Source of the DNA: Betaproteobacteria bacterium
GTDB lineage: Bacteria; Pseudomonadota; Gammaproteobacteria; Burkholderiales; Casimicrobiaceae
Assembly (NCBI GenBank): GCA_027492485.1
Contig: JAPUER010000022.1
Coordinates: forward strand, 16,296 to 80,295
Direction: 5' to 3'
Length of the DNA: 64,000 bases
Below the pieces are notes generated by a model, which saw nothing but the letters and a program-made list of their open reading frames with translations, was not told the origin of the DNA and made no database searches. Of this stretch, positions 34,922-45,626 are shown piece by piece (position 1 is the first letter of the stretch; every line of letters begins with the position of its first letter). A program made the translations under genes and the position numbers.

Positions 34922-36280
34922 TTACTTGCGCCGCTCGGCCAGCTTGGCCATGCGCTGCTCGAGGTAGTGGATCGAGAAGCCGCCCTTGATGAACTGGGCA
35001 TCGTCCATCAGCTCGCGGTGCAGCGGGATGTTAGTCTTGATGCCCTCGACGATCATCTCGGACAGGGCGATGCGCATGCGGGCGATGGCCTGCTCGCGGG
35101 TGGCGCCGTAGGCGAGCAGCTTGCCGACCATCGAGTCGTAGTTGGGCGGCACGAAATAGCCGTTGTAGGCGTGCGAATCGACGCGGATGCCGGGCCCGCC
35201 GGGCGCATGCCAGCTGGTGATGCGTCCCGGCGATGGCACGAAGCTGTTCGGGTCTTCGGCGTTGATGCGGCACTCGATCGCGTGGCCCTTCTTGACGATG
35301 TCCTTTTGCCGCAACGTCATCTTCTGGTTGGCCGCGATCTTGATCTGCTCCTGCACGATGTCGACGCCGGTGATCAGCTCGGTGACCGGGTGTTCGACCT
35401 GCACGCGGGTGTTCATCTCGATGAAGTAGAACTCGCCGTCTTCATAGAGGAATTCGAAGGTGCCGGCGCCGCGATAGCCGATCTTCTTGCAGGCGTCGGC
35501 ACAGCGCTCGCCGATCCTGGCGATCAGGCGCTCCGGGATGCCCGGTGCCGGGCCTTCCTCGATGATTTTCTGGTGCCGGCGCTGCATCGAGCAATCGCGT
35601 TCGCCGAGATAAATCGCGTTTTTGTGCTGGTCGGCCAGCACCTGAATCTCGATGTGGCGCGGATTCTCCAGGAATTTCTCCATGTAGACCGTGCCATTGC
35701 CGAATGCGGCGAGCGCCTCGCCCTTGGTCAGCGTGACGGCGTTGATCAGCGCCGCTTCGGTCTGCACCACGCGCATGCCGCGGCCACCGCCACCGCCGGA
35801 TGCCTTGATGATGACTGGGTAGCCGATGCTACGGGCGATCTTGATGATTTCGCGCGGGTCGTCGGGCAGTGCACCGTCGACGCCGGGCACCACCGGGACG
35901 CCGGCCTTCTTCATGGCCGCTTTCGCCGAGACCTTGTCGCCCATCAGACGGATCGTCTCGGCGCGCGGCCCGATGAAGACGAAACCGGACTTCTCAACTT
36001 TTTCCGAGAAATCGGCGTTTTCCGACAGGAAACCGTAGCCGGGGTGGATCGCCTGGGCGTCGGTCACCTCGGCGGCGGCGATGATCGCCGGCACGTTGAG
36101 GTAGCTCTGGGCGGACGGCGCCGGGCCGATGCACACCGATTCGTCGGCGAGCTTGACGTACTTGGCGTCGGCATCCGCCTCGGAATGCACCACCACCGTC
36201 TTGATGCCCATTTCGCGGCAGGCGCGCTGGATGCGCAGCGCGATCTCGCCGCGGTTGGCGATCAGGATTTTGTCGAACAT
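34922..36280 (-). CDS. accC: Acetyl-CoA carboxylase, biotin carboxylase subunit
   Basis: 452 residues. Carboxylates biotin on AccB with bicarbonate and ATP, the first half of the committed step of fatty acid synthesis. Seen are [36 protein letters not shown] loop [40 protein letters not shown] and [19 protein letters not shown] 36280 is the standard start; another in-frame ATG at 36331 would add 17 residues ([10 protein letters not shown]...). It is 57 bp after accB. Confidence 0.96.
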   Translation of the reverse strand: MFDKILIANRGEIALRIQRACREMGIKTVVVHSEADADAKYVKLADESVCIGPAPSAQSYLNVPAIIAAAEVTDAQAIHPGYGFLSENADFSEKVEKSGFVFIGPRAETIRLMGDKVSAKAAMKKAGVPVVPGVDGALPDDPREIIKIARSIGYPVIIKASGGGGGRGMRVVQTEAALINAVTLTKGEALAAFGNGTVYMEKFLENPRHIEIQVLADQHKNAIYLGERDCSMQRRHQKIIEEGPAPGIPERLIARIGERCADACKKIGYRGAGTFEFLYEDGEFYFIEMNTRVQVEHPVTELITGVDIVQEQIKIAANQKMTLRQKDIVKKGHAIECRINAEDPNSFVPSPGRITSWHAPGGPGIRVDSHAYNGYFVPPNYDSMVGKLLAYGATREQAIARMRIALSEMIVEGIKTNIPLHRELMDDAQFIKGGFSIHYLEQRMAKLAERRK

Positions 36281-36337
36281 CTGCGCGCCGGCAGCGGGCA
36301 GCTTTTTCGCCGAAGCAAGAGAGAGCGCCATCGTGAT

Positions 36338-36820
<483 letters not shown>

Positions 36821-36950
36821 GCGACGGGTCTCCTCTGCTGGAAGATTGCGGTTACCGCGGGTGGCGCCGCGGCCGTTGTACGTGTTGGTACGACGTGGTT
36901 GATCTGGTTGGCGGATGCCGGGCCGAGTAGGCGAGTTGCCGGGCGCGCGG

Positions 36951-37460
36951 TCAGCGACCGCCGTACTCGCCGGTCAGGAAGTCGAGCGCGAGGTCATAGC
37001 CGCGCACCCCCATGCCGACGATGATGCCGCGCGCAATGGCGCTCAGGTAGGAGTGATGGCGGAATTCCTCCCGCGCATGCACGTTGGTGATGTGCACTTC
37101 GATGAACGGCAGCGAGGCGCCGGCAAAGGCGTCGCGCAGCGCCACACTGGTGTGGGTGAAGGCGCCGGCGTTGATGATGCAGGCGCGGGTGCCATCGGTG
37201 CGGCTGGCGTGGATGCGGTCGAGCAGCACGCCTTCGTGGTTGCTTTGCAGACAATCGAGCTCGAATCCGGCCTTGGCGGCCCGCTCGGCCAGGTGGGTTT
37301 CGAGCTGCGCCAGCGTGGTGGAGCCGTATTTCTCGGGCTCGCGGGTGCCGAGCAGGTTGAGGTTCGGCCCGTGCAGCAGCAACAGGCGCGGCGCCTTGTC
37401 GCCGGTGGTTTTGCGTGACTTGTCGGCCTTTGCAGCGGCCGATTTAGCGTCTTTCGCCAT
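36951..37460 (-). CDS. aroQ: Type II 3-dehydroquinate dehydratase
   Basis: 169 residues. Third step of the shikimate pathway. Family motifs: [20 protein letters not shown] (catalytic Tyr), [27 protein letters not shown] and [19 protein letters not shown] (catalytic His). About 27 residues rich in Lys and Ala ([17 protein letters not shown]) precede the domain; the start at ATG 37460 therefore is either real with a basic tail or the true start lies inside. First gene of the aroQ-accB-accC-prmA run. Confidence 0.94.
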   Translation of the reverse strand: MAKDAKSAAAKADKSRKTTGDKAPRLLLLHGPNLNLLGTREPEKYGSTTLAQLETHLAERAAKAGFELDCLQSNHEGVLLDRIHASRTDGTRACIINAGAFTHTSVALRDAFAGASLPFIEVHITNVHAREEFRHHSYLSAIARGIIVGMGVRGYDLALDFLTGEYGGR

Positions 37461-37820
37461 CAGGAATGACTCGCATCGAGCGGAAAAATCAATGCGAGTT
37501 GAATTGAGATGGGCGATAGTTTGCCTGAAATCGGGATTTGTTGCCAGATGGCGACAGAATTTTCCGCCCGATCCGAGGGTTGGCGACCGCCTTGCCGGCT
37601 GGCAAACGGCCGTCAACGACTTGGGACGGGCGGCGCGAAATTCTTATGGCTTTTTGCGGAAAACCCCAATTGAATAGGGCTCAGAGCCGCAAAATACCAA
37701 AAGTCGACGAATAGGCATTTGATGCTTTGAGCCCATATCCAATGGCGCGTCCAGCGAAAAGCTATACAGCGACTCGTGACGATCGTACGCGGCGCAAACC
37801 CTCGCCGCGAAACAATCGAA
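37461..37820. other. 360-bp gap between aroQ and tlpA
   Basis: Contains the aroQ promoter region and repeat copy E (37645-37766). An AT-richer patch (37490-37560) could hold the promoter, but no boxes could be assigned with confidence. No further gene seen. Confidence 0.5.
37645..37766. repeat. Dispersed 123-bp palindromic element, copy E
   Basis: Left end TATGGCTTTTT (37645-37655), centre AAAAGTCGAC (37699-37708) with its right half decayed, right end AAAAGCTATA (37757-37766). GAGCCCATATCCAATGG in the right arm matches GAGCCCATATTGGATAAGG in copy F. Confidence 0.8.
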
Positions 37821-38360
37821 TTAGCTCAACATCGATGCAATTTCGCCGTATTTGAGCCGACCTACGCGACGAAGCATCACTTCGCCGGCCGGCGAAACAA
37901 CCAGCGAGAACGGCAGCACGCCCTGCGGATTGCCCATCGTCTTCAGGGCTTCCAGCCAGGCGACGTCGGCCAGCAGCACCGGATAGTTGACGCCAATCTC
38001 TTTCGCGAAGTGCTCCACCGGTTGCCGACGATCGACGGCGATGCCGACAAATTGCAGGCCTTTGCCGCCAAAATCGGTTTGCGCCTTGACGAAATCCGGC
38101 ATTTCTTCGCGGCACGGCCCGCACCAGGTGGCCCAGAAGTTGATCACCAGCGTCTTGCCTTGCCAGGTCGACATCGGCGTTTGCTTGCCGCCGTCGAGCG
38201 CCTCGAAGCTGGCGCCGAGCAGTTTCGCCTCCTCGCCCTTGACTGCGCCGCGCGTCAGCCACCAGTGCCCGCCGAGCACGCCGATCGCGCCGGCCGAGAC
38301 ACCGGCAGCGCCGATCAGCAGGGCGCGGCGTCCGCCGCTTGTCGATTCACTCATTGCCAT
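37821..38360 (-). CDS. TlpA-type thiol:disulfide oxidoreductase
   Basis: 179 residues. One N-terminal helix (about 13-33, a Tat-like or Sec-type anchor after RR at 11-12) places a thioredoxin domain in the periplasm. The active site is WATWCGPC (C80, C83), with the cis-Pro in GVLPFSLV. TlpA/ResA proteins reduce periplasmic disulfides, for example in cytochrome maturation. It starts 4 bp after the free DsbD-alpha domain gene, which could be its partner in electron transfer. ATG 38354 is an alternative start. Confidence 0.88.
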   Translation of the reverse strand: MAMSESTSGGRRALLIGAAGVSAGAIGVLGGHWWLTRGAVKGEEAKLLGASFEALDGGKQTPMSTWQGKTLVINFWATWCGPCREEMPDFVKAQTDFGGKGLQFVGIAVDRRQPVEHFAKEIGVNYPVLLADVAWLEALKTMGNPQGVLPFSLVVSPAGEVMLRRVGRLKYGEIASMLS

Positions 38361-38364
38361 CTAC

Positions 38365-38973
38365 TCACTGACTCACGCGCTTGCGAAACTGCTGTTTGAA
38401 ACTGGTGGCGACGGTTTCCACGGGCGCCACCGCCTTGCCGTCGGCGGCGGGGCGAAACGTCCGCGTGGTGGGCGGATAGCAGACGCCGGCCTCTTCCGAG
38501 CAACCCTGATAGACGAGCTTCAGTTCGCCCGCCGCGGCGGCCGGGGCGGCCACCGCCAATTGCAACGGCTGGTCGTAGATCTCCACGCGGCCGAAATTCG
38601 GGTCCTGCTTCATCTTGCCCTTCGGCAGCGCCAGGCTGGCGAACGCCCGCCCGCCGGCGGCGAGTTCGAAGCGGTCGCGGTACAGGTAATGCCCCGGCAT
38701 CACGTCGATCCGCAGCACATACTTGCCGCGTTCCAGCGCCGCCGTGATCGGAAATGCCTCGTCGACCGGCAACGGCGCCGGCAACGTTGCTGCCGTCGTG
38801 GTACCGACGACCGCCGCGGCGGCGCGCGGCGGCGACGACTGCGCAGCCGCCGTCGCGACCGCCAGCAGCCCGCAAACCACCACGGCAAGCCTTGCGCGCC
38901 CACTGGCGGTCGCGTTCGCCGCACTTTTTTTCATCGCCGCTGTCATACTATGCATTGAGTGCGTCGCGTTCAT
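38365..38973 (-). CDS. Free-standing DsbD alpha (N-terminal) domain, periplasmic
   Basis: 202 residues. A signal sequence (ARLAVVVCGLLAVATAAAQ, about 27-45) precedes a domain matching the N-terminal DsbD/DsbC-binding region: LRIDVMPGHYLYRDRFEL and the redox pair in LVYQGCSEEAGVCYPP. In full DsbD this alpha domain is followed by the membrane beta domain and gamma thioredoxin domain; both are absent here. It therefore needs a separate membrane electron donor. The next gene is tlpA, 4 bp away. Start codon uncertain: ATGs at 38973 and 38934. Confidence 0.8.
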   Translation of the reverse strand: MNATHSMHSMTAAMKKSAANATASGRARLAVVVCGLLAVATAAAQSSPPRAAAAVVGTTTAATLPAPLPVDEAFPITAALERGKYVLRIDVMPGHYLYRDRFELAAGGRAFASLALPKGKMKQDPNFGRVEIYDQPLQLAVAAPAAAAGELKLVYQGCSEEAGVCYPPTTRTFRPAADGKAVAPVETVATSFKQQFRKRVSQ

Positions 38974-39020
38974 TCCGGTATGCCGGGCACGCTGGCGCCG
39001 AAACGGGTTGGGAGAGATTC

Positions 39021-39404
39021 ATGCCACTGCTAATGCTTGGAATTTTAGTTGCGCTGCCGGTGCTCGACATCTACGCCACGCTTCGATTCGCCGAAGCGCT
39101 GAATGTTCCGGGCTGGGCACTGTTCGTTCCAGGCCTGATCTTCGGCGTCGCCGTGTTCAAGCGGGAAACGCGCAATCTGCGCACCCGCTTCGCCAGCGCC
39201 ATGCAGAGCATGACGCTGCGCCCCATCGTATTCGACAGCGGCCGCCGCCTGCTGGCCGCCGTCCTGCTGCTGCTGCCGGGCTTCCTGAGCGACGTGTTCG
39301 CCCTGTTCCTGCTGCTGATCCCCAGCCGCAGCATCGCCCAACCCGCCACCGTCGCCGCCAGCGGGCCGCAGACCATGGATGGCGAGTTTCGGCGGGTGGA
39401 GTAA
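39021..39404 (+). CDS. fxsA: FxsA family membrane protein
   Basis: 127 residues. GGAGAG lies upstream of ATG 39021. Hydrophobic segments LLMLGILVALPVLDIYATL, GWALFVPGLIFGVAVF and LLAAVLLLLPGFLSDVFALFLLL match FxsA; the PGFLSD stretch is characteristic. FxsA overproduction relieves exclusion of phage T7 by the F plasmid in E. coli; its natural role is unknown. Divergent from the DsbD-alpha gene, convergent with the following gene. Confidence 0.9.
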   Translation: MPLLMLGILVALPVLDIYATLRFAEALNVPGWALFVPGLIFGVAVFKRETRNLRTRFASAMQSMTLRPIVFDSGRRLLAAVLLLLPGFLSDVFALFLLLIPSRSIAQPATVAASGPQTMDGEFRRVE

Positions 39405-39435
39405 AGCGTCAGCCTGCGCTGCACGGCATCCTCCA

Positions 39436-40695
39436 CTAGCCCGGTTGCTTGCGGCGAAAGCCCAGCGCGGCGAAGTCGCGGTTGCGATACATCGTCACCA
39501 CCCGGTCAATCTCCCGATCGACAATCGCCGGGTCCAGTCCGTCGCGCTGAAAGATGTACCGCATCAGACCGGCAAGATCCGATTGGTCACAGCCACCGTA
39601 GTCGATGCAGAAGTTCCGGAAGTAAGTGTTGTTGGGACCGCAGTCGTAGAGACCCAATGCGCAGGCCGTCAGCGGCGCCAACGCCAGTTCCATCGCCATG
39701 TACGGCATGGTCATCGCGAGGTCGTCGGGCCATAGGTCCGTTGGTGGCCGACCGGTAGCACGAGGTGACAGCAGCAGAAGCCGCGCCCAGGTATCCGGTT
39801 GCGCATCGAGGAAGGCACGTTCCAGCAGGTCGAAGTCGCGCGGTGCCAAATCGCGATCGTACATCTTGCCCTGCCAGCCTGCCCGCGAGTTGAACAACTG
39901 CGCACTGGTCACGCCCTGGGCAACCAGTCGGTCAACCGCGCCGCGCCACGCAACTCCGAAATCCGCTGAGATCGTGCCTGCCGCGCACTCGCTAGCCGAT
40001 TGAGCAACCACAGCCTCATATGCGGCGCGCTCGCTCGCGCTTAGCGGTGCTGCGTTGCGGACGTAGGCGTCGATCATGCGCTCGGGATCGGGTTGCTGGC
40101 CGGCCGTCCGCTGCTGGCCTGCCGACTGTATGGCGTCTGTCTCACGTGCAATTTGTGCACGTAGCTCGGGGGTGGGAAAAACTCGTTGCGGCCCAATCCT
40201 CGCCCGCGCTTCGTAGACACGCATTAGGTATTCGCTGGAGGGAACGGGCTCACCGGTTTTCGAATCGGAGCTTTGAGCCGTCATAACCTGGCGAACGTCC
40301 TTGCCGTGAAAATGCACGGCGGGAGTCGAGCAGTGGAGCGTCGCGAGAACTGCGCCGTAGACCAGCGCCGGGTCCCCTGAATTGACCGCCTGCATTTGTG
40401 CCGACAATGGCGCACTAAGCGCATGCAACGCCCGCCATTTGCGCGCCGGATCGACCATCGGGTCAAGCAGCAGCGCCGCCAGAGGGCGCGTTTCAAGCAG
40501 GGGCGAGGCCAACTGCACGCGGCCAGGCGATCGCTGTATTGCATGCGCCTTCGCTGGGTCGATGGAGGATTCAATCGGTCGCGACGTCTGATTTGGCCCT
40601 GCTTCAGGTGCGCTTTCACGCAACGCAAGAACCAGGCACGTCGCAAGGATCAATACCGCCAACGCCAATAGCGTTGCGCGATGCCGGACGGTCAT
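39436..40695 (-). CDS. Hypothetical exported protein coupled to lgt
   Basis: 419 residues. An N-terminal membrane helix or signal ([19 protein letters not shown]) leads to a soluble domain of about 380 residues with several Cys ([37 protein letters not shown]), suggesting disulfides outside the cytoplasm. The C-terminal half with [18 protein letters not shown] resembles repeated motifs seen in large uncharacterised Gammaproteobacterial and Betaproteobacterial proteins. No firm family. Its ATG (40695) overlaps the lgt stop (ATGA). Unknown function. Confidence 0.7.
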   Translation of the reverse strand: MTVRHRATLLALAVLILATCLVLALRESAPEAGPNQTSRPIESSIDPAKAHAIQRSPGRVQLASPLLETRPLAALLLDPMVDPARKWRALHALSAPLSAQMQAVNSGDPALVYGAVLATLHCSTPAVHFHGKDVRQVMTAQSSDSKTGEPVPSSEYLMRVYEARARIGPQRVFPTPELRAQIARETDAIQSAGQQRTAGQQPDPERMIDAYVRNAAPLSASERAAYEAVVAQSASECAAGTISADFGVAWRGAVDRLVAQGVTSAQLFNSRAGWQGKMYDRDLAPRDFDLLERAFLDAQPDTWARLLLLSPRATGRPPTDLWPDDLAMTMPYMAMELALAPLTACALGLYDCGPNNTYFRNFCIDYGGCDQSDLAGLMRYIFQRDGLDPAIVDREIDRVVTMYRNRDFAALGFRRKQPG

Positions 40696-41477
40696 CCGGC
40701 CGGCCTGCGTCGCAGCAGCAACCAAACCCCGATCGCCATCAGCGGCACGCAGAGCCACTGCCCCATCGTCAGCCCGAGCGAGAGGAAGCCGAGGAAGCTG
40801 TCAGGTTCGCGGAAGAATTCGGTGCTGAAGCGCAGTGCGCCGTAGCCGAGGGCGAACATGCCGGCGACGCGGCCGTCCGGGCGCGACTTGCGCGAGAACA
40901 GCCAGACCAGCACGAACAGCACCACGCCCTCGGCGAAGAACTGGTAGAGCTGCGATGGATGACGCGGAATCTGGTCGACATGCGGGAACACCATCGCCCA
41001 CGGCAGCGACGGGTCGGCGGCGCGGCCGGGCAGCTCCGCATTGATGAAGTTGCCCATGCGCCCGGCGCCCAGGCCCGGCGGCACCAGCGGCGCGATAAAG
41101 TCCATCACCCGCCAGAACGGCCGCTCGGTGCGGCGCCCGTAGAGCCACATCGCGAACAGCACGCCGAGCAGACCACCATGAAAGCTCATCCCGCCCTGCC
41201 ACACCGCGAAGATTTCCAGCGGATTGGCGAGGTAGTAGCCCGGCTTGTAGAACAGGCAATAGCCAAGGCGTCCGCCAAGCACCACGCCAAGAATGCCGTA
41301 CAGCAGCAGGTCGTCGAGATCGGCCGGCTTCCAGCCTTTCAGGATTTGTTGCCGGGCGCGGTAGCGACCGAGCAGCAGGAACATGACGAACGCGGCCAGA
41401 TACATCAGCCCATACCAGCGCACGGCCAGCGGACCAATCTGCACGGCGATCGGGTCGATTTCGGGGTGGATAAGCAT
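40692..41477 (-). CDS. lgt: Prolipoprotein diacylglyceryl transferase
   Basis: 261 residues, seven membrane segments. Transfers diacylglycerol from phosphatidylglycerol to the lipobox Cys of prolipoproteins. [43 protein letters not shown] and the Lgt signature [18 protein letters not shown] are present; the catalytic His lies in SFHGG. Start ATG 41477. Likely modifies the lipoprotein DsbC of this window (54398). Confidence 0.96.
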   Translation of the reverse strand: MLIHPEIDPIAVQIGPLAVRWYGLMYLAAFVMFLLLGRYRARQQILKGWKPADLDDLLLYGILGVVLGGRLGYCLFYKPGYYLANPLEIFAVWQGGMSFHGGLLGVLFAMWLYGRRTERPFWRVMDFIAPLVPPGLGAGRMGNFINAELPGRAADPSLPWAMVFPHVDQIPRHPSQLYQFFAEGVVLFVLVWLFSRKSRPDGRVAGMFALGYGALRFSTEFFREPDSFLGFLSLGLTMGQWLCVPLMAIGVWLLLRRRPAG

Positions 41478-41517
41478 GGGCTGCGCAGGACGATAGACGA
41501 AGGACGATGTGAGGCCA

Positions 41518-41765
41518 GGACGAATGACGAAGGACGAATGACGAAATCGGTCGTTCGTATTGCTTTTGTCGCGGGTCGGCTTGGGAGTGTAAGGCGGACC
41601 GGGGGCGGTGAGAGAATATTGCTCCGGCACAATATGGGTGGCCGTTCGCGCTGAGGCTAGGCCGAAGCGTTTGCCAATCAAACCCTTCGCTACGCTCAGG
41701 GTGAACGGAGTTCATGCTTCACCGTTCCGCGCGACTTTTCGTCATTCGTCCTTCGTCATTCGTCC
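41518..41765. repeat. 248-bp region flanked by perfect 28-bp inverted arms
   Basis: Arm 41518-41545 begins GGACGAATGACGAAGG and is repeated as its exact reverse complement at 41738-41765. Each arm itself holds two 9-bp AATGACGAA units. Between them lies another palindromic repeat (41642-41708). It occupies the divergent lgt-ilvD space. The structure is like a miniature inverted-repeat element but encodes nothing. Confidence 0.8.
41642..41708. repeat. Inverted repeat of the CCGTTCGCCCTGA type
   Basis: Arms CCGTTCGCGCTGAGGC... (from 41642) and ...CGCTCAGGGTGAACGG (to 41708), nested in the 28-bp-armed region 41518-41765. Slightly decayed compared with other copies. Confidence 0.75.
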
Positions 41766-41775
41766 TTCACCAAAC

Positions 41776-43452
41776 ATGTCCTACAACCGCCGCAGCAAAC
41801 TCATCACCGCGGGCGTTGCCCGCTCTCCCAACCGTGCCATGCTCCGCGCCGTCGGCTTCGGCGATGGCGATTTCGAGAAACCCATCGTTGGCGTCGCCAA
41901 CGGCCACAGCACGCTGAACCCCTGCAACGCCGGCATCCAGCCGCTGGCCGACCGCGCGGTCGAGGCCATCCGGGCCGCCGGCGGCATGCCGCAGATGTAT
42001 GGCGTGATCACCGTCACCGACGGCATCAGCATGGGCACCGAGGGGATGAAGTATTCGCTGGTGTCGCGCGAAGTCATCGCCGACGCCATCGAGACCGCCA
42101 CGCAAAGCCAGATGATGGACGGCGTGCTGGTGCTCGGCGCCTGCGACAAGAACATGCCGGGCGGCATGATCGCCATGTGCCGGATGAACATCCCGGCGAT
42201 CTACTGCTACGGCGGCACCATCAAGCCGGGCGTGTGGAAGGGCGAAAAGCTGACCATCGTGTCGCCGTTCGAAGCGGTCGGCAAGATGGCGGCCGGCACC
42301 ATCAGCCAGGAAGATTTCGACGGCATCGAGAAGCACGCCTGCCCGACCAACGGCGCCTGCGGCGGCATGTACACGGCGAACACGATGTCGTCTTCGTTCG
42401 AGGCGCTGGGCATGAGCCTGCTCGGTTCGTCGTCGATGGCGAATCCCGACCCCGAGAAGGCCGACAGCGTGGCCGATTCCAGCCGCGTGCTGGTCGAGGC
42501 GATCAAGAAAGACCTGAAGCCGCTCGACATCATCACCAAAAAGTCCATCGAAAACGCAGTGGCGCTGATCATGGCCACCGGCGGCTCGACCAATGCGGTG
42601 CTGCACTACCTTGCCATCACCCACGCGGCGGGCATCGACTGGACGATCGACGACTTCGAGCGCATGCGCAAGAAGGTGCCGGTGCTGTGCGATCTGAAGC
42701 CGTCGGGCAAATACGTGATGACCGATCTGCATGAGGTCGGCGGCGTGCCGCAGGTGCTCAAGCTGCTATTGAACAAGGGCCTGCTGCACGGCGACTGCAT
42801 GACCATCACCGGACGCACGATGGCGGAAGAACTGGCCAAGGTGCCCGATCTGCCGCGCAAGGACCAGGACGTCATCCGCCAGCCGGACGATCCGCTCTAC
42901 GCCCAGGGCCATCTCGCCATCCTCAAGGGCAATCTGGCGCCCGAGGGCTGCGTGGCCAAGATCACCGGCCTCAAGAACCCGGTGCTGACCGGCCCGGCCC
43001 GCGTGTTCAACAGCGAGCCCGAGTGCATGGACGCCATCATGGCCAACAAGATCAATCACGGCGACGTGCTGGTGCTGCGCTACGAAGGCCCGAAAGGCGG
43101 CCCCGGCATGCGCGAGATGCTGGCACCGACCAGCGCCATCATCGGCAAAGGCATGGGCGAGACCGTGGCCCTGATCACCGACGGCCGCTTCTCCGGCGGC
43201 ACCTGGGGCATGGTGGTCGGCCACATCGCGCCGGAAGCGCAGGTGGGCGGTTTGCTGGCGGTGGTGGAAGAAGGCGATTCGATCACCGTGGACGCGCACC
43301 AGTTGCTGATCCAGCTGAACGTGGACGACGCCACCATCGCCGCCCGCCGTGCGAAGTGGACGCCGCCGCCGCCGCGCTACACCAAGGGTGTGATGTACAA
43401 GTTCGCGCTGCTGGCGTCGAGCGCGAGCAAGGGCGCAGTGACGGATCTGTAG
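41776..43452 (+). CDS. ilvD: Dihydroxy-acid dehydratase
   Basis: 558 residues. Dehydrates dihydroxy-isovalerate and its methyl homologue in valine and isoleucine synthesis. The iron-sulfur Cys are visible in [21 protein letters not shown] and [33 protein letters not shown] near the C-terminus is the other signature. Three conserved Cys and length suggest the 2Fe-2S plant-like type. ATG 41776, 10 bp after the 28-bp repeat arm. No other ilv gene lies nearby. Confidence 0.96.
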   Translation: MSYNRRSKLITAGVARSPNRAMLRAVGFGDGDFEKPIVGVANGHSTLNPCNAGIQPLADRAVEAIRAAGGMPQMYGVITVTDGISMGTEGMKYSLVSREVIADAIETATQSQMMDGVLVLGACDKNMPGGMIAMCRMNIPAIYCYGGTIKPGVWKGEKLTIVSPFEAVGKMAAGTISQEDFDGIEKHACPTNGACGGMYTANTMSSSFEALGMSLLGSSSMANPDPEKADSVADSSRVLVEAIKKDLKPLDIITKKSIENAVALIMATGGSTNAVLHYLAITHAAGIDWTIDDFERMRKKVPVLCDLKPSGKYVMTDLHEVGGVPQVLKLLLNKGLLHGDCMTITGRTMAEELAKVPDLPRKDQDVIRQPDDPLYAQGHLAILKGNLAPEGCVAKITGLKNPVLTGPARVFNSEPECMDAIMANKINHGDVLVLRYEGPKGGPGMREMLAPTSAIIGKGMGETVALITDGRFSGGTWGMVVGHIAPEAQVGGLLAVVEEGDSITVDAHQLLIQLNVDDATIAARRAKWTPPPPRYTKGVMYKFALLASSASKGAVTDL

Positions 43453-43490
43453 AGTCGCGTTTTCTCTGCGGTAACAGAGCCGCGGTCAAG

Positions 43491-43611
43491 CCTCTCCCCC
43501 CCGTCGGGGGGAGAGGCTGGGGAGAGGGGCCGCGATGGGAAGAGCCAACGCGACTGCGGAGAGCCACCGTCACCCTCTCCCCAGCCCTCTCCCCTCAAGG
43601 GAGAGGGAGCG
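43491..43611. repeat. GGGAGAGG-type palindromic repeat
   Basis: An inner hairpin CCTCTCCCCCCCGTCGGGGG... (43491-43517) and a second arm CCCTCTCCCCAGCCCTCTCCC (43573-43593) followed by GGGAGAGGG (43600-43608). This is the widespread proteobacterial type of intergenic CCCTCTCCC element. It lies 39 bp after ilvD and may end its transcript. Confidence 0.8.
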
Positions 43612-43659
43612 GTCGACATTGACGTCAACAACCCGCGCCGCACTTCGTTATTCAACGCT

Positions 43660-44097
43660 ATGAAGTCCCATTTCCTCTTTTCCGCCCTCGCGCTGGCGAG
43701 CCTGCCCGCTGCGGCCATCGATTCCATCCCGCTCGACCAGTTGCAGCCGGGTCTGTGGAAGGTGGAGCGCAAGATCGAGAAGCTCGACCTGAACCCGGTC
43801 GAGTACGAAACCCGCAATACCGAATACTGCGCCAGCCCGCGCAAGGAAATCTCGCGCGTGCTCGCGGTCACCAATCTGCTGTGCAAGACCGAGGACAGCA
43901 AGATTGGTGACAATCGCTACAAAGTGCATGCGACTTGTCGCCTGGGACTCATCGCTGGCGAGAACACGACGATCATCACCATCGTCAGCCCGACCGAATA
44001 CACCGCCGAAGTCGACACCATTGGCACCAAGTTCGGCGAAAAGCAGCACCGCAAGGAAACGATCCGCGCCGTGCGCGCGGGCGACTGCCAGAGCTGA
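43660..44097 (+). CDS. DUF3617 family exported protein
   Basis: 145 residues with a signal peptide (MKSHFLFSALALASLPAAA). The mature start LDQLQPGLWKVERKI matches DUF3617 proteins, which begin with a P-G-x-W motif; conserved Cys in TEYCASP, NLLCKTED, HATCRLG and GDCQS would form disulfides. Function of the family is unknown; presumed periplasmic. pyk follows after 66 bp on the same strand. Confidence 0.85.
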   Translation: MKSHFLFSALALASLPAAAIDSIPLDQLQPGLWKVERKIEKLDLNPVEYETRNTEYCASPRKEISRVLAVTNLLCKTEDSKIGDNRYKVHATCRLGLIAGENTTIITIVSPTEYTAEVDTIGTKFGEKQHRKETIRAVRAGDCQS

Positions 44098-44163
44098 ACG
44101 CGGGCGCCGCCGGCCCGACACTACGGCACACTACAGACATCCGGCGGGACTACACTCGCCCGC

Positions 44164-45606
44164 ATGAAAGCCACCAAAATCGTTGCCACGCTCGGGCCTG
44201 CGAGCGATACCGTCGACATCATCGCCGCGATGATCGAGGCCGGAGCCGATGTGTTCCGCCTCAACTTCTCGCACGGCACGCCGGAAGATCACGCCGGCCG
44301 CGCCAACCGCGTGCGCGAGGCGGCCGTCCGCTGCGGCCGCGAGGTCGGCATCATGGGCGATCTGCAGGGCCCCAAGATTCGCGTCGGCAAATTCGACGGC
44401 GGCCGTGCCCACCTCGAGGCCGGGCAGCCGTTCATCCTCGACGCCGCGCTCGACAACAAGGCGCCGCTGTCCAACGGCGAACGCGCCAGCCTCGACTACA
44501 AACAACTGCCGCAGGATGTCCGGCCCGGCGACACGCTGCTGCTGGCCGACGGGCTGATCCAGTTGACGGTGACCCGCGTCGACGGCGACGCCGTGCACAC
44601 CATCGTCATCCACGGCGGCGAACTGTCCAACAACAAGGGCATCAACAAGCTCGGCGGCGGCCTCACCGCGCCGGCGCTGACCGCGAAAGATCTCGCTGAC
44701 ATCAAGACGGCGGTGGACATCGACGTCGACTACCTCGCGGTGTCGTTCCCGAAAAGCGCGGCCGACATGCAGACCGCGCGCACGGTGCTGGCGGCGGCGG
44801 GCGGCAAGGCCCGGCTGATCGCCAAGATCGAGCGCGCCGAGGCGATCGTGCCGCAGACGCTCGACGAAATCATCGACGTCAGCGACGGCATCATGGTGGC
44901 GCGCGGCGATCTCGCCGTCGAGGTGGGCAACGCGGCGGTGCCGGCGCTGCAAAAGCGCATGATCGTGCGCGCCCGCGACAAGAACAAGCTGGTGATCACC
45001 GCCACGCAGATGATGGAGAGCATGATCACCGCGCCGGTGCCGACGCGCGCCGAGGTGAGCGACGTGGCCAACGCCGTGCTCGATGGCACCGATGCCGTGA
45101 TGCTGTCGGCCGAGTCCGCCGCCGGCAAGTATCCGGTGGAAACGGTCAAGGCGATGGCCGCCATTGCGCTCGCCGCCGAGCGCTCGCAGGTGTACGAGCT
45201 CGACCGCGACTTCATCAACCAGCAGTTCGTGCGGGTCGACCAGGCCATCGCGATGGCATCGCTGTTCGCCGCGTTCCACCTGAACGCCAAGGCGATCGCC
45301 GCGCTGTCGCAATCCGGCTCCACCGCGCTCTGGATGAGCCGGCACGACAGCGGCGTGCCGATCTACGCGCTGACGCCGGAGGCCGCCGCCGCCCGCCGCG
45401 CCGCGCTGTACCGCGGCGTGCGCCCGGTGGTAGTGCCGTTCGACGCCGATCGCGACCGCGCCCTGCAAGCGGCGGAGGACGCGCTGAAATCGCGCGCCGC
45501 CGTGGCCGACGGCGATCTCGTTGTGCTCAGTTGCGGCGAACCGATGGGCAAGAGCGGCGGCACCAACGCGCTGAAAGTCGTCCGCGTCGGTGAGCATCGG
45601 AGCTGA
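44164..45606 (+). CDS. pyk: Pyruvate kinase
   Basis: 480 residues. Last step of glycolysis. MKATKIVATLGPAS, VFRLNFSHGTPEDH, GDLQGPKIRVG, the active-site segment RLIAKIERAEAI, MVARGDLAVEVG, ATQMMESMITAPVPTRAEVSDVANAVLDG (read in parts) and AVMLSAESAAGKYP are visible. C-terminal regulatory domain from about 350. Start ATG 44164. Confidence 0.97.
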   Translation: MKATKIVATLGPASDTVDIIAAMIEAGADVFRLNFSHGTPEDHAGRANRVREAAVRCGREVGIMGDLQGPKIRVGKFDGGRAHLEAGQPFILDAALDNKAPLSNGERASLDYKQLPQDVRPGDTLLLADGLIQLTVTRVDGDAVHTIVIHGGELSNNKGINKLGGGLTAPALTAKDLADIKTAVDIDVDYLAVSFPKSAADMQTARTVLAAAGGKARLIAKIERAEAIVPQTLDEIIDVSDGIMVARGDLAVEVGNAAVPALQKRMIVRARDKNKLVITATQMMESMITAPVPTRAEVSDVANAVLDGTDAVMLSAESAAGKYPVETVKAMAAIALAAERSQVYELDRDFINQQFVRVDQAIAMASLFAAFHLNAKAIAALSQSGSTALWMSRHDSGVPIYALTPEAAAARRAALYRGVRPVVVPFDADRDRALQAAEDALKSRAAVADGDLVVLSCGEPMGKSGGTNALKVVRVGEHRS

Positions 45607-45626
45607 GCACACACTGATTACAAGCT

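Noticed and set aside
37461-37616. N-terminal extension of aroQ to ATG-like codon at 37616
   Set aside because: Would add about 50 residues without AroQ similarity; ATG 37460 is closer to the conserved domain.
43491-43611. Possible CRISPR or direct-repeat array
   Set aside because: The units are inverted arms of one palindrome; there are no regularly spaced direct repeats with spacers here or elsewhere in the window.
44131-45612. Minus-strand open frame of 493 codons opposite pyk
   Set aside because: Mirror of pyruvate kinase codons, with His/Arg/Gly-rich composition and no family resemblance.
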